A DNA stretch of 64,000 bases from Bacillus sp. HF117_J1_D (GCA_009928435.1 JAABNQ010000003.1:79076-143075), one strand, 5' to 3'; shown: positions 53,293 through 63,381, counted from the stretch's first letter. Translations and numbers: made by a program. Notes: generated by a model from the sequence alone, not told the origin.

Positions 53293-55092
53293 CTATTTTA
53301 TCTGAATGAATACATATAAATCAGCATCATACCGAGAATTGTAGTAATCAACATGATTAGCAACAATGCTCATCCTAACCGCATCATTCTCTTCGGTTAC
53401 AGTAGCTTCCTTTACGGATAAACTCTTCCCTTTCAACTCCTTCTGTTTATCAAGAATGCGTTCAAAAGCCTTCTTCGCATCGAATCGAATAAGCTCCTGA
53501 TTATTTTCATCAAGCAAAATCAAGAAAATATTTTCTTCTTCAACCAAGTTCTGAAGCTTGTAATTTTTATGATCTATTTTTAACGGAATAACATCTCCAG
53601 CATCCTTTGACTTTCGGTAGCCATCCATATAGAGATTGACCATTCGGTCGTAATTCTCGATGTTCAAAGCCGGACTTCGCTCCCAATCCAAGTATGCGGA
53701 TTGGTTGTCATTCCTTTCTTCACTCGTTTCATTATATGTTTCCTCAAACCCAAAGGTATTTTTAAAATTCCCATAGCGAAAAACCTTATCCGGCAACCAG
53801 TCAATATCATTTATATAATCCATGCTGTCCAAATAACCAACCGTTCTTGTAATAGTTTTCTTATCTTTAGTGGAAATGTCCGCATTTGGAATAATCTCCC
53901 CGTTTTCAAGCATTCCGTTTTCTGATAGTGTACTTTTCAACAGATTGATTTGATTTTCACGGCTTATTGTAAAAGCATCTATAGGCGGGACAATGGAAAT
54001 CGCGGAGAAAACAATTAAAACCGCCGCTACCAACCCGTTTTTCCGGATAGGGAGAAAGCTAAAAATCACCCCAGCGATAACAGCGAAAACGCCGAACAAG
54101 ATGACATAGTATCGTCCATATGTGATACCCATTTCTCCAATTCTCAAAATGGAAGCAATCGTCTGGAACAATACTATCGGAATTAACACTTTCGGGAAAA
54201 TTTTTCTAAATAGAACTACAAATTGATTCTCCAAGTTGCTTGCCAGGATATACACCAAAATAACCGTGACAGCGTATGAAACAAGCATCGGTTCTAGTAG
54301 ATTATTCGTCCAGAAATCACCACCAATATTCAGCAGGACATACGCAAGAAGAATCACTGTGTATATGGCGGTCAACGGAGTGATAATATAAGAGATCAAA
54401 ATCCCCAACAACTTCGGCGTATCGACTGCTTTTGCCACCTGATCCATTTGAGGGACCTGGTCTCCTTGTATCCTGTCAGCATCCTTTTTACCCGGATAAG
54501 GAGGGGTAAAAGATAGAAAGAAAATAGGTGCAAACAATGAGAAAACAATATTTAAAACATGCTCGTAAGCTTTATAATCCAGTGAGAATAAAAGTTGGTC
54601 TACAGCCAGCAAAATGGAGCTAAGGCCGATTGAAATGACAGCTGTAAACAGAACCGTAATAAAAAAAGCCTTAAACACGGACATAAAGCTTTGATTAAAC
54701 GTAACCACACTTTTGATAGACGGAACCAATATAAATACCATCATCAGTGCAAATATGGCGACGCCCGTTTTTGTTCCCATTTCTATGTTAAAGGTGGATG
54801 CAGACCGAATGGCAAAGAAATATCCAGCTGTTAAAATGACTGATGCCCCCATCAGTAGGAGTCGTTCATTTATTCTCGTAAAAAAGCGTTCAAACGTTTG
54901 CTGGGCCACTACACTCAACAGTGCACCAATCACGAAAGTAAACAGATATTTCGAATAATTTTCAACCTCATTATTAATCATATTCATATTTACTGTAGCT
55001 GCTGCCAGTAGAAAAAACATCGTCAATGGATAACGGTTGATGGCCTTTATCAGACCCATCAGCTTTTCCCTCAAGCTTTTGATCACATTCAT
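53293..55092 (-). CDS. DUF4153 multi-pass membrane protein
   Basis: 599 residues: about 12 membrane helices (20-385) followed by an extracytoplasmic C-terminal domain of about 200 residues. DUF4153 family, function unknown; found in many Firmicutes. Start is uncertain: ATG 55092 with AAAAAGGTGATG just upstream is preferred; GTG 55176 would add 28 residues with its ribosome site too close. Confidence 0.8.
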   Translation of the reverse strand: MNVIKSLREKLMGLIKAINRYPLTMFFLLAAATVNMNMINNEVENYSKYLFTFVIGALLSVVAQQTFERFFTRINERLLLMGASVILTAGYFFAIRSASTFNIEMGTKTGVAIFALMMVFILVPSIKSVVTFNQSFMSVFKAFFITVLFTAVISIGLSSILLAVDQLLFSLDYKAYEHVLNIVFSLFAPIFFLSFTPPYPGKKDADRIQGDQVPQMDQVAKAVDTPKLLGILISYIITPLTAIYTVILLAYVLLNIGGDFWTNNLLEPMLVSYAVTVILVYILASNLENQFVVLFRKIFPKVLIPIVLFQTIASILRIGEMGITYGRYYVILFGVFAVIAGVIFSFLPIRKNGLVAAVLIVFSAISIVPPIDAFTISRENQINLLKSTLSENGMLENGEIIPNADISTKDKKTITRTVGYLDSMDYINDIDWLPDKVFRYGNFKNTFGFEETYNETSEERNDNQSAYLDWERSPALNIENYDRMVNLYMDGYRKSKDAGDVIPLKIDHKNYKLQNLVEEENIFLILLDENNQELIRFDAKKAFERILDKQKELKGKSLSVKEATVTEENDAVRMSIVANHVDYYNSRYDADLYVFIQIK

Positions 55093-55229
55093 CAACATCA
55101 CCTTTTTCCTATTTATTCCAAACGAATTTTCTTTCATTTTATTCACCAAAGCCTGTTTAAGTGAGAAGTCGATCACCTTTCCTTGATGTTACTACCAAAT
55201 GAAGAAACTGTACATAGTTCTTGTGATAA

Positions 55230-55285
55230 AACAAAAGAAGCTTCAATTTGCTTGGGGTTACACCCCGTTAACAAATTGAAAGCTC
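55230..55285 (-). terminator. Terminator of the ferredoxin-NADP reductase gene
   Basis: Stem GCTTTCAATTTG/CAAATTGAAGC with an inner GGGGT/ACCCC stem; the minus strand continues TTCTTTTGTTTT. Confidence 0.85.
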
Positions 55286-55320
55286 CTTGATTCGCTTTTG
55301 TTCATCAGTCGTTCAGTTTT

Positions 55321-56367
55321 TCATCGCATAGCTTGCTTCACTAGCTCTCGATTTTTCTCCCTAAACAGCTCATTATGTGAGGATACTCTACCGGTCTCAT
55401 CTGAATCCGGCATAATAAATTGCTTTGCTTTATTCACTGCGTTTGCTGCGTCCTGAAATGCCCCTGCAATTAAATGAAGCTTTCCTTCATGATATAAAAT
55501 ATCTCCTGCAGCAAAAAGCCCTGGGACAGCCGTTTCACTCATTGGAGTACCCGAGATAAAGTAATCGTCTTTCAATTTTATATTGAGACCGTTATTGGAC
55601 ATTAATTCATTATCTCGTTCAAAACCATGATTGATGATCACTTCATCAACATCAAGTTCAATTCTGTTTCCTTCTTCGGAGTTTACCAATACCACTTTCT
55701 CAATGCTTTCATGGTTCGTCCCCGCGATTAGCTTTTCAATCGTTGTATTTAATAAACATTCAACTGAACTATTGAATAATCGAGTGACTTCAGCTTCATG
55801 TCCTTTTAATTGATCCTTCCTGTACGTCAAAAAGATCTTCTTGGCAATCGGCTCTAATTCATTTGCCCAGTCAATAGCAGCGTTCCCGCCACCCGAAATT
55901 AATACTGTCTTGTTTTTAAAACGTTCCAGTGATTTTACAGTGTAGTGCAAATTGCTCACTTCAAAACGTTCTGCACCCTCGATTTCTAATTTTATCGGAT
56001 TTAATATCCCGCCGCCCACTGCTACGATGACTGTCTTGGAATAGTGCTTTTGATTTGAAGCAGTTTGAATAACAAAATGACCACTATTGTCTTTATCAAT
56101 AGACACTACTTTTTCACCCAGAACAACTTCCGGATCAAATGTTAGACCCTGTTGAACCGTTTGATGAATTAACTGCTCACCTGAGATAGGCGTAAGCCCT
56201 CCTACATCCCAGATCATTTTCTCAGGATAAACGTGTACTTTGCCGCCCAAATACGGTTGAAATTCGATCATTTTAGTTTTCATTTCCCTCAAGCCACTAT
56301 AGAAAGCAGAAAAAAGTCCTGCTGGTCCCCCTCCAATAATCGTTACATCATACATTTGCTCATCCAT
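55321..56367 (-). CDS. Ferredoxin/flavodoxin-NADP reductase, thioredoxin-reductase type
   Basis: 348 residues. FAD-binding GGGPAGLFSAFYSGLREM near 12-29, NADPH-binding ISGGGNAAIDWANEL near 160-174 and FAD motif GLFAAGDILYHEGKLHLIAG near 287-306. No CxxC redox pair, which separates it from thioredoxin reductases and places it in the YumC/YcgT type. B. subtilis ycgT is Fur-controlled, and a Fur box lies upstream here, so it probably reduces ferredoxin or iron-siderophore systems in iron-poor cells. Confidence 0.92.
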   Translation of the reverse strand: MDEQMYDVTIIGGGPAGLFSAFYSGLREMKTKMIEFQPYLGGKVHVYPEKMIWDVGGLTPISGEQLIHQTVQQGLTFDPEVVLGEKVVSIDKDNSGHFVIQTASNQKHYSKTVIVAVGGGILNPIKLEIEGAERFEVSNLHYTVKSLERFKNKTVLISGGGNAAIDWANELEPIAKKIFLTYRKDQLKGHEAEVTRLFNSSVECLLNTTIEKLIAGTNHESIEKVVLVNSEEGNRIELDVDEVIINHGFERDNELMSNNGLNIKLKDDYFISGTPMSETAVPGLFAAGDILYHEGKLHLIAGAFQDAANAVNKAKQFIMPDSDETGRVSSHNELFREKNRELVKQAMR

Positions 56368-56548
56368 TTTATAAACCTCTTTTCATAAATTAAATTCAAA
56401 GAAATACTCCGAAGCCTGAGCTTGCGCATGACTACACTTGAACCAAATATAGAGCATACTGTTATATCCCTTGCCAAATGCTAGTACGTTTTAAAATAGT
56501 GATTGTTCTTCCAAGATAAAGAACCGTACATTATGATTATATTGATAT

Positions 56549-56563
56549 TGAGAATCATTTTCA
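56549..56563. promoter_or_regulatory. Fur box upstream of the reductase gene
   Basis: TGAGAATCATTTTCA, 13 of 15 matches to TGATAATNATTATCA, itself a near palindrome. It lies about 180 bases before the reductase and 60 before the rightward small gene, so it could serve both. Confidence 0.75.
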
Positions 56564-56623
56564 ACTATGTTCACAATTTTATATTATCCTTATCGAAATT
56601 GAGAAAACGAATAAACACTGATT

Positions 56624-56935
56624 GTGAGGAATATCAAACCAACTGTATATATTGGGGAATTAGAGGGAATCTATAAAGATACAATTCAAGCTCATATGGT
56701 GGACTATACAAAAAAGGCACATCGTGAATTTATCGAGGAAGGCTATTTGGAATCAAATTTATTATTTGAGCTAAACCCTGAAGGGACTCATGATGCTCTT
56801 TTTTTCTCTACATACTTTATTCAGGCGCTTCATTGGTTAAACGGGAATACTCCCTTTTTCGTTGATAAGAAGAGTTCCTCTACCTTAATCTTCATTACTC
56901 CTGTTCAACTAAGAACTTATTGTATTCAGCCATAA
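56624..56935 (+). CDS. Hypothetical protein downstream of a Fur box
   Basis: 103 residues starting at GTG 56624 (RNIKPTVYIGELEGIYKDTI); no family recognised, no signal peptide or membrane helix. No good ribosome site, so the start is uncertain. The frame is closed by TAA and followed by a T-rich hairpin (56940-56985), which gives some support. Confidence 0.5.
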   Translation: MRNIKPTVYIGELEGIYKDTIQAHMVDYTKKAHREFIEEGYLESNLLFELNPEGTHDALFFSTYFIQALHWLNGNTPFFVDKKSSSTLIFITPVQLRTYCIQP

Positions 56936-57037
56936 TAAGGCCCGCTAAATTGGAGCTTTTGACTCTAACTTAGGGGCTTTTTTCCTACCAAAGAGGATGA
57001 TGGAATTTACTTTTCCTCTGGTCGTAGAATTTGAATA

Positions 57038-59101
57038 TCATATTCTATTAAATTTAACAAAAAACGTCGTGCCGCCCTCATCTGTCTCAATCTCAATCTT
57101 TGCACTATGACGGGCGGCTATGGCGTAGCACACACCTAGTCCCAGGCCAGTCCCATTATCTTTCGTCGTGAAGAATGGGGTTCCTAGTTTTTCCATAACC
57201 TCAGAACTAATGCCCTTTCCCTGATCGCGAACAGCAAGAACAACAGAATTGTCTTCTTTGTATGTTCTAATCAAGAGAGTTTCCCCCTCTTCCATTGCTT
57301 CGAGTCCATTTTTGTATATATTCATAACTAATTGTCGTATCTCGTTGTGATTTAAAAGCAATGGCGGAACATCTTCCGTTTGCACTTCAATCATTTTATT
57401 TTGAGTAACCGCATCAACCTCCATTAGAGGGGTCATGTCAAAAATAATGGCATTTAAATCACGGAGTTTCATATCGGAAGTCTTGGTATTTCCCATTGAC
57501 AGAAATTCCGTAATAATCGAGTTCGCACGGTCAAGCTCTTCGATCATGATGTCAAAGTAATGTTCCTGCTTTCCAAGATCATTATCCAGCTTTAACAATT
57601 GCAGGAAGCCCCGCACAGTTGCCATCGGATTTCTGATTTCATGACTGATTCCTGCGGCCATTTGTCCGATCAGATCCAAGCTCGACAAGCGTTTGAATTC
57701 GCTCTCAAACTTCTTTTTTTCTGTAATATTTTTAAAGAGGCAACAGATTCCATCTTCATAAGGGTAGGCAACGATTTCGTACCAGCGTTCTTCAAAAACA
57801 GAGCAGAGCTCAAATTGTACAGCAAGCCGCTCGGACATCGCCCGGTGGAGCTCCCTATACATTACAGTTCCGACTATTTCCGGAAAGACCTCCCATATGT
57901 TTTTTCCAAGCACATTCTTTGCCGTTTTATTTCGTGGTAAAAACTGATGCTGGTTGATGTAAGTAAATTTCCAATCCTGCCCCAATGCAAAAAAACCACC
58001 CGTCATTCCTTCGATTATGCTGACTACTTTTTCATTGGCTTTGGCCAGTTCTTTCGTTCTTTCCTCAACTATTTCTTCGAGCCGTCCTAGATGTCGCAGA
58101 TTCGAGAAGACCGGAGCAGTTGCATCAACAATAGATTGAGCTAACTGAATAAATCGGTCAATGTTTTCAGGCTTGTGCTCTCGATTGGCTACAACAATGG
58201 CTCCCAGCACTTCCCCTAGTGAAACAAAGGGAATCACCAGCAATGATTTGATACAAAAGCCTTGGCAACTTTCAGAATGAATTCTTTCGTCCTTGATAAT
58301 ATCTGGAATATAGATCGTTTTATTCGTACGGATCACATCTTGAATAATTCCTTCGAATCTTTGCTTCACACAACTGCAATTAACTTCGGTCTCCTTGTGG
58401 CTCGGTATCACAGGATTGATGTTTCTGTCCTGTGAATCAAAAAGGCATGCATTAATAATCGTATGGCTGCCTAGAATTCTTGCCAAATATGAGTAGCAGA
58501 TATCTAGACATTCTCCCATAGAAGAACATCTTGTTAAATCCCTTAACATGCCCAACATCAACTGATTTTCGGCAAGCAGGTCCTCCTTCTGCTTGAGATG
58601 TTTTGCATTTTGAATGGCGATGGCAGCAATATTAACATAGGCTTCGACACTTTTAATAGCCAAACCAGTTAAGTTCATCGGGGCTCCATAATTAAATAAA
58701 AATATGAAGCCAAATAGCTCCTGTTCAAAGGAGATGGGCAGCGCGAGCAAAGATTTAATTTTAAAAGCGTTGACCGCTTTTGGATTGGGCCTGTCGTCCT
58801 TTGATGTATCAGGAATATAAATCGCTTTTTTCGATTCGATCAACTCTTTAACCAGCAAATCCTTTTTGGGATCAATAATCAAGGTGTCGATCGTAACGCC
58901 ATTGATTGTTTCAGGCTTTCCTGCAAACCCCTTGAACGTTCCGTCTTCCTGAGGCAAAAATATTCCTACTACGTTGCATTGAACAATTTCTTCGGATATA
59001 GCCTTCATGACATGCTCTAGCACCTCTTGCAGATTTAATGTGGTGTTGATGATTTTTGTTATATGTGCAAGGCGAGAATAGCCCGTCTGTTCCCTTACCA
59101 T
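57038..59101 (-). CDS. GAF-GAF-PAS histidine kinase, orphan
   Basis: 687 residues: two GAF domains (about 15-170 and 195-340), a coiled coil (LGRLEEIVEERTKELAKANE), a PAS domain (about 365-465), then HisKA with GQMAAGISHEIRNPMATVRG and GFLQLL and an ATPase domain with MNIYKNGLEAM, DQGKGI and GTGLGLGVCYA. No membrane helix, so cytoplasmic. The H-box resembles that of KinA-E sporulation kinases. The first GAF repeats IYIPDTSKDDRPN and the second IYIPDIIKDERIH, so the two arose by duplication. The second GAF has CSCVKQR. No response regulator is adjacent. Start ATG 59101 with TTGGAGA upstream. Confidence 0.9.
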   Translation of the reverse strand: MVREQTGYSRLAHITKIINTTLNLQEVLEHVMKAISEEIVQCNVVGIFLPQEDGTFKGFAGKPETINGVTIDTLIIDPKKDLLVKELIESKKAIYIPDTSKDDRPNPKAVNAFKIKSLLALPISFEQELFGFIFLFNYGAPMNLTGLAIKSVEAYVNIAAIAIQNAKHLKQKEDLLAENQLMLGMLRDLTRCSSMGECLDICYSYLARILGSHTIINACLFDSQDRNINPVIPSHKETEVNCSCVKQRFEGIIQDVIRTNKTIYIPDIIKDERIHSESCQGFCIKSLLVIPFVSLGEVLGAIVVANREHKPENIDRFIQLAQSIVDATAPVFSNLRHLGRLEEIVEERTKELAKANEKVVSIIEGMTGGFFALGQDWKFTYINQHQFLPRNKTAKNVLGKNIWEVFPEIVGTVMYRELHRAMSERLAVQFELCSVFEERWYEIVAYPYEDGICCLFKNITEKKKFESEFKRLSSLDLIGQMAAGISHEIRNPMATVRGFLQLLKLDNDLGKQEHYFDIMIEELDRANSIITEFLSMGNTKTSDMKLRDLNAIIFDMTPLMEVDAVTQNKMIEVQTEDVPPLLLNHNEIRQLVMNIYKNGLEAMEEGETLLIRTYKEDNSVVLAVRDQGKGISSEVMEKLGTPFFTTKDNGTGLGLGVCYAIAARHSAKIEIETDEGGTTFFVKFNRI

Positions 59102-59291
59102 TTGTCCAGTCTCCAATCATAAAGTTAAAAACAATTATATCAATCATATAAAAGCCTGATAGCGTTACCCATATTTTACATGGATTTCACAATGTTGATA
59201 AGCACATTTGGAAAAAATAAAAACATCAATCATGATAGCACCCCTCTATACAACAATTAACTATTCACATATATTAAAAACAGGTGATGAT

Positions 59292-60080
59292 ATGAAAACC
59301 AAACTATATATGAATACTGAGAAGTTTTTAATGGGAATGACCATGAGGGACCCCAGAGAATTTGAAGAAAATAACATGGCTTTACACGTATGTAATAGCA
59401 CTGCTCATGTACTGGAAAACCGAAAAAAGCTGGCTACATTCCTAGATTGTGAATTGGATGATTTCGTTTGTGCCCATCAAACTCATTCCTCAAATTTTTA
59501 CAAGGTGACGCTTGCTGACAAAGGACACGGGGTTAGACGGTTGGACACAGCCATCGCTCATACAGATGCTCTATACACAGATGAACCGAATTTGGTATTA
59601 TGTAGTTTTACAGCGGATTGTGTGCCAGTGATGTTTTATAATGAAGCGAAGGGAGTCATTGGTGCCATCCACTCAGGATGGCAAGGCACCGTCAAAGAGA
59701 TCACTTCAAAATTATTTCAACACTTGATAGAGGTTGAAAAATGTGAGCCGAAAGATTTTCATATCCAAATGGGGGCAGCATTAAGTCAGGAGAAATTTGA
59801 AGTCGATGAAGATGTGTATGTGAAGTTCAAGAATCTAGGCTATGCGGATGACTTTATTTACTACAATGAACAAACTCGGAAATACCATATTGACAATCAA
59901 TTAACGGTGAAAAAGCAATGTGAACTAGCGGGAATACCAGAAAAACAGATTGCCGTGGACCGTACCTGCACCTATTTGAGTCCGGAATGCTTTTCCTATC
60001 GCCAGGACAAAAATGCTGGAAGGCATATGAGCTTCATCATGATAAGGGGGTCAGACCCCTCTTTCACAGTAACGCGCTAA
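59292..60080 (+). CDS. PgeF/YlmD-family (laccase-domain) protein with repeat-derived C-terminus
   Basis: 262 residues of the multicopper-polyphenol-oxidase fold family now linked to peptidoglycan editing (PgeF) or purine nucleoside cleavage. Metal ligands are visible in HQTHS, FTADCVPVMF and IHSGWQGTVKE. This is not in the ylmD-ylmE-sepF cluster, so it is a paralogue. The last 11 or so residues (RGSDPSFTVTR) and the stop codon are read from the GGGGGTCAGACCCC repeat that starts at 60046, so the repeat has rewritten the C-terminus. Start ATG 59292 with AGGTGATG upstream. Confidence 0.88.
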   Translation: MKTKLYMNTEKFLMGMTMRDPREFEENNMALHVCNSTAHVLENRKKLATFLDCELDDFVCAHQTHSSNFYKVTLADKGHGVRRLDTAIAHTDALYTDEPNLVLCSFTADCVPVMFYNEAKGVIGAIHSGWQGTVKEITSKLFQHLIEVEKCEPKDFHIQMGAALSQEKFEVDEDVYVKFKNLGYADDFIYYNEQTRKYHIDNQLTVKKQCELAGIPEKQIAVDRTCTYLSPECFSYRQDKNAGRHMSFIMIRGSDPSFTVTR

Positions 60081-60173
60081 CGCACTGGGGGTCGCACTGG
60101 GGGTCAGACCCCTCTTTCACGGTAACGCGCTAACGCACTGGGGGTCAGACCCCTCTAAGGGACCCCTCTAAGT
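60046..60173. repeat. Tandem array of the GGGGGTCAGACCCC repeat
   Basis: Unit of 41 bases: GGGGGTCAGACCCC, TCTTTCACAG, TAACGCGCTAACGCACT. Copies at 60046-60086, 60087-60098 (cut to GGGGGTCGCACT), 60099-60139 (one change) and 60140-60173 (cut, ending CCCCTCTAAG). It fills the space between two convergent genes and supplies both stop codons. Confidence 0.9.
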
Positions 60174-61628
60174 GCCACAGAAGGTTTGGTAGGGGATGTT
60201 TGTTTCCAGCACCTTTGTATATTCGGCCTTTTCCGACGAATATTTATAAGGGCTGGACAGCACCTCCAACAGACGAGCTGTTACACTTAGATCTCCTTCT
60301 TCGACCGCCGCTGCCAGCGCCTCTTCCACCCGATGGTTTCGAGGGATGAACGCAGGATTGCTTTTTCTCATCAATTCATATGAAGCCACTTTCGATTCCT
60401 CTTGTTGTGCCAACCTTTCCTTCCAGCGCTGTTCCCATTGAATGAAATCCGCAGATTTAAAAAGATCAGTTGTTGCATCCAATTGATCATGGGTTAAAGC
60501 CCTAAAAGTATTCGTATAGTCAGCACGATGCTTCTTCATTAGGTTAAGTAAATCATGGATCAGTTCCTCGTCTTTTTCCTTTTTCTTGAATAGCCCCAGC
60601 TTCATTCTCATTCCTGCAAGCCAGTAAGATTGAAATATCTCATTAAAACCAGAAACCTTTTCCTGTGCTAATTTGACTGCTTCTTCCTTGTCATCATGCA
60701 GTAGTGGCAGTAAAGTTTCAGCAAACCTCGCTAGATTCCAGCCGCCAATCAAAGGTTGATTTTCGTATGCATAACGGCCTTGATGATCAATCGAGCTAAA
60801 TACTGTTTCAGGATCGTAAGTATCCATGAAAGCGCAAGGGCCATAATCAATTGTTTCTCCACTGATAGTCATATTATCGGTATTCATGACTCCGTGAATA
60901 AAACCGACAAGCTGCCATTTCGCAGTCAGCGCGGCCTGGCGTTTAATCACTTCTTGAAGAAAAGAAAGGTATTTGTTTTCGTCATCATTAATCTCTGAAT
61001 AATGGCGTTGGATGGCATAATCAGCCAATATTTGAAGCTTTTCTACGCCGCCCCATCTAACCGCATATTCAAAAGTCCCGACGCGCAGATGGCTGGCAGC
61101 CACTCGTGTCAAAATAGCCCCTTCAAGCTTTGTTTCCCGCCATACCGGCTCCCCCGTTGTCACAACTGCCAAACTTCGGGTTGTGGGAATCCCCAATGCA
61201 TACATAGCCTCACTGATGATATACTCGCGAAGCATCGGCCCAAGTGCCGCTCTCCCGTCGCCGCCACGGGAATATGGCGTCCGCCCCGACCCCTTCAACT
61301 GAATATCGAACCTTTCCCCTTCACGTGTGATCTGTTCTCCTAACAACACCGCACGGCCATCACCCAACATGGTAAAATGCCCAAATTGATGTCCTGCATA
61401 AGCTTGAGCCAGCGGTTCCGCCCCTTCCATAATTTCATTCCCTGCAAACACTGCCGAGCCGTCTTCACCCTTTAGCCATTCCGGGTCTAGCCCCAGCGAT
61501 TCCGCCAAATGATTATTCAATATGATTAATTCCGGTGATTTTACAGGAGTTGGATTAATGGTAGAAAAAAACATTTTTGGCAGGCGAGCATAACTATTGT
61601 CAAAGTTCCATCCCGTTTCTTTATTCAT
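60168..61628 (-). CDS. selO: Protein adenylyltransferase SelO (YdiU)
   Basis: 486 residues with the pseudokinase-fold motifs of Sel[21 protein letters not shown] near 79-98, [20 protein letters not shown] near 108-127 and [20 protein letters not shown] near 245-264. SelO transfers AMP to Ser/Thr/Tyr of proteins in redox homeostasis. It ends FCGT followed by TAG; the stop lies in the repeat array. Ribosome site AAAGGAGAT precedes ATG 61628. Confidence 0.95.
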   Translation of the reverse strand: MNKETGWNFDNSYARLPKMFFSTINPTPVKSPELIILNNHLAESLGLDPEWLKGEDGSAVFAGNEIMEGAEPLAQAYAGHQFGHFTMLGDGRAVLLGEQITREGERFDIQLKGSGRTPYSRGGDGRAALGPMLREYIISEAMYALGIPTTRSLAVVTTGEPVWRETKLEGAILTRVAASHLRVGTFEYAVRWGGVEKLQILADYAIQRHYSEINDDENKYLSFLQEVIKRQAALTAKWQLVGFIHGVMNTDNMTISGETIDYGPCAFMDTYDPETVFSSIDHQGRYAYENQPLIGGWNLARFAETLLPLLHDDKEEAVKLAQEKVSGFNEIFQSYWLAGMRMKLGLFKKKEKDEELIHDLLNLMKKHRADYTNTFRALTHDQLDATTDLFKSADFIQWEQRWKERLAQQEESKVASYELMRKSNPAFIPRNHRVEEALAAAVEEGDLSVTARLLEVLSSPYKYSSEKAEYTKVLETNIPYQTFCGT

Positions 61629-61771
61629 GGTATCTCCTTTCTTCCAAGTAGTAAGTTAAACTAATGGATTCTTTTAATGTCTGCCTGTGTCCGTGTATTA
61701 TACCCTTTCCATATAAAGATGCACCCGTGAAATGATCGCCTGCCTCTGTCTGATTTTATAAAAACATCGCA

Positions 61772-62317
61772 TCAAGAGAGGATTTCCCTATCCAAGTATA
61801 CTCTGCTCGCCGTTGCCTTCTGCTGCCCGTTGTATTTTCCAATATACGGTTTTGCCTCTTGATCCACCTCTGCTATCACAAGCTGGCAGACCCTTCTCCC
61901 AACCGGTAGTTCTATAGGAGCCTTGTTTGCATTGAAAAGCTCAAGTGTTATATGACCTTTAAACCCAGGGTCTACCCAACCTGCATTCTGAATGAATAAA
62001 CCAAGCCGGCCAATAGAGCTTCTCCCTTCTACAAAGGCTGTCAATGATGGTGGTAACTCTATGTACTCGACTGTTGTCGCAAGTAAAAAGGACTGAGGCT
62101 GAATAATGATGGAGCCTTCCTTTTCAACATGGATATCCCGATATCTAGCTTGTTTATCCAAAGTCAGAAAAGGATTTTGGTTCTCATCGATAGTCAGAAA
62201 ATGGCTTCCGATTCTCAAATCAATCGACGCCGGCTGAACACTGATTTTATCAAACGGATCTATAATTAGATCCCCTTTCTCGATTTTACTATTTATTGTT
62301 TTTCCTGAAAGGATCAT
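61772..62317 (-). CDS. dcd: dCTP deaminase
   Basis: 181 residues, dUTPase-fold trimer. Signature GRSSIGRLGLFIQNAGWVDP then GFKGHITLEL (about 98-127), with Arg99, Ser100/101, Arg104 and Glu126 in the positions used for dCTP deamination. It turns dCTP into dUTP without zinc. The gene lies 40 bases behind the Zur-box-controlled COG0523 gene with no terminator between, so it is probably cotranscribed. Bacilli normally make dUMP with a zinc-dependent dCMP deaminase, so this enzyme may be a zinc-sparing substitute. Ribosome site GAGGAGATC precedes the ATG. Confidence 0.9.
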   Translation of the reverse strand: MILSGKTINSKIEKGDLIIDPFDKISVQPASIDLRIGSHFLTIDENQNPFLTLDKQARYRDIHVEKEGSIIIQPQSFLLATTVEYIELPPSLTAFVEGRSSIGRLGLFIQNAGWVDPGFKGHITLELFNANKAPIELPVGRRVCQLVIAEVDQEAKPYIGKYNGQQKATASRVYLDREILS

Positions 62318-62357
62318 TCCAATTGATCTCCTCTCTCTTTCTCCTACGAAAGCATTT

Positions 62358-63335
62358 TTATGCTAAACAAGCTCTAAACTGCCTCTTCAATTCCTTCTTG
62401 TCTAAATTCTTTCCAATAAAAACAAGCTGACTGCGCTTAACCTCCTCTTCTCTCCACTTTCGGTCAGGCTTTCCGGCAAAGAGCATATGCAATCCCTGAA
62501 ATACAACCCGTTCTTCCACACCGTCAACATATAAAATACCTTTATATCTTAAAAGATCTTCCCCTTTTTCTTGTATTAGATAACTCATCCAACGATCCAG
62601 CTTACTTCGATCCAAAGGGCGCTCCTCCACAAACGAAACAGAAGAAATCCTGTCGTCATGATGATGATGTTCTTCCAATAAGTGTGGAATAAAATCAAGC
62701 TTATGGTTCAACTCAAACGATTTAATTCCTAATACCTCATTTAAATCCACTTTACAGTTTTCTGCGTAGAGTATTTTTGCTGTTGGATTGATCATGTAAA
62801 CTCGTTTCTCTAAAGGCAGTAACTCATCCCTTTTTAATAAGTCCAATTTGTTCATAATTACAACATCTGCGAAAGCAATTTGTTCCTGTGCCTCATCTTT
62901 ATCATCCAAATGACGGGATACATGTCTACAGTCCACTACTGTTACAATACTGTCAACTTCAAATCTCTCGGAAAGTTCACGATCCATAAAAAAAGTCTGT
63001 GCCACCGGGGCCGGATCTGCCAGTCCCGTTGTTTCAATAAGAACCCTGTCAAAGCGGACTTTTCCCTGTTCCATGGAAAATACCAAGCTACGCAAAATTT
63101 TTATTAAATCCCCTCTTACCTTGCAGCAAATACATCCATTGTTCATCTCTATCATTTCCTCTTCTGAATTTACTACAAGCTGATTATCAATCCCGACCTC
63201 CCCAAATTCGTTCATAATAATGGCCATTTTTTGTTGCCTCTCCGTTACAATTCTGTTCAACAACGTAGTTTTCCCAGCCCCCAAGTAACCTGTTAAAATA
63301 GTGACAGGAATTTTAGATGATGCAAGTCCATGCAT
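62358..63335 (-). CDS. COG0523 metallochaperone GTPase (ZagA/YciC type)
   Basis: 325 residues. Walker [10 protein letters not shown] near 16-24, the COG0523 motif GCICC near 73-77, base-specificity NKLDLL near 165, a His-rich segment ([11 protein letters not shown], near 220) and the C-terminal CobW-C domain. Zur-controlled members deliver zinc to client proteins in zinc-starved cells. Start ATG 63335 follows AAGGAG by 7 bases; the frame to 63356 has no ribosome site and abuts the Zur box. Confidence 0.93.
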   Translation of the reverse strand: MHGLASSKIPVTILTGYLGAGKTTLLNRIVTERQQKMAIIMNEFGEVGIDNQLVVNSEEEMIEMNNGCICCKVRGDLIKILRSLVFSMEQGKVRFDRVLIETTGLADPAPVAQTFFMDRELSERFEVDSIVTVVDCRHVSRHLDDKDEAQEQIAFADVVIMNKLDLLKRDELLPLEKRVYMINPTAKILYAENCKVDLNEVLGIKSFELNHKLDFIPHLLEEHHHHDDRISSVSFVEERPLDRSKLDRWMSYLIQEKGEDLLRYKGILYVDGVEERVVFQGLHMLFAGKPDRKWREEEVKRSQLVFIGKNLDKKELKRQFRACLA

Positions 63336-63358
63336 ATAACCACTCCTTTTCATCATTT

Positions 63359-63381
63359 TAAATCGTAATCATTACGATTTA
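63359..63381. promoter_or_regulatory. Zur box of the COG0523-dcd operon
   Basis: Perfect 23-base palindrome centred at C63370, core TCGTAATCATTACGA, flanked by AAA/TTT: the Bacillus Zur consensus. It ends 24 bases before the GTPase start. Confidence 0.96.
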
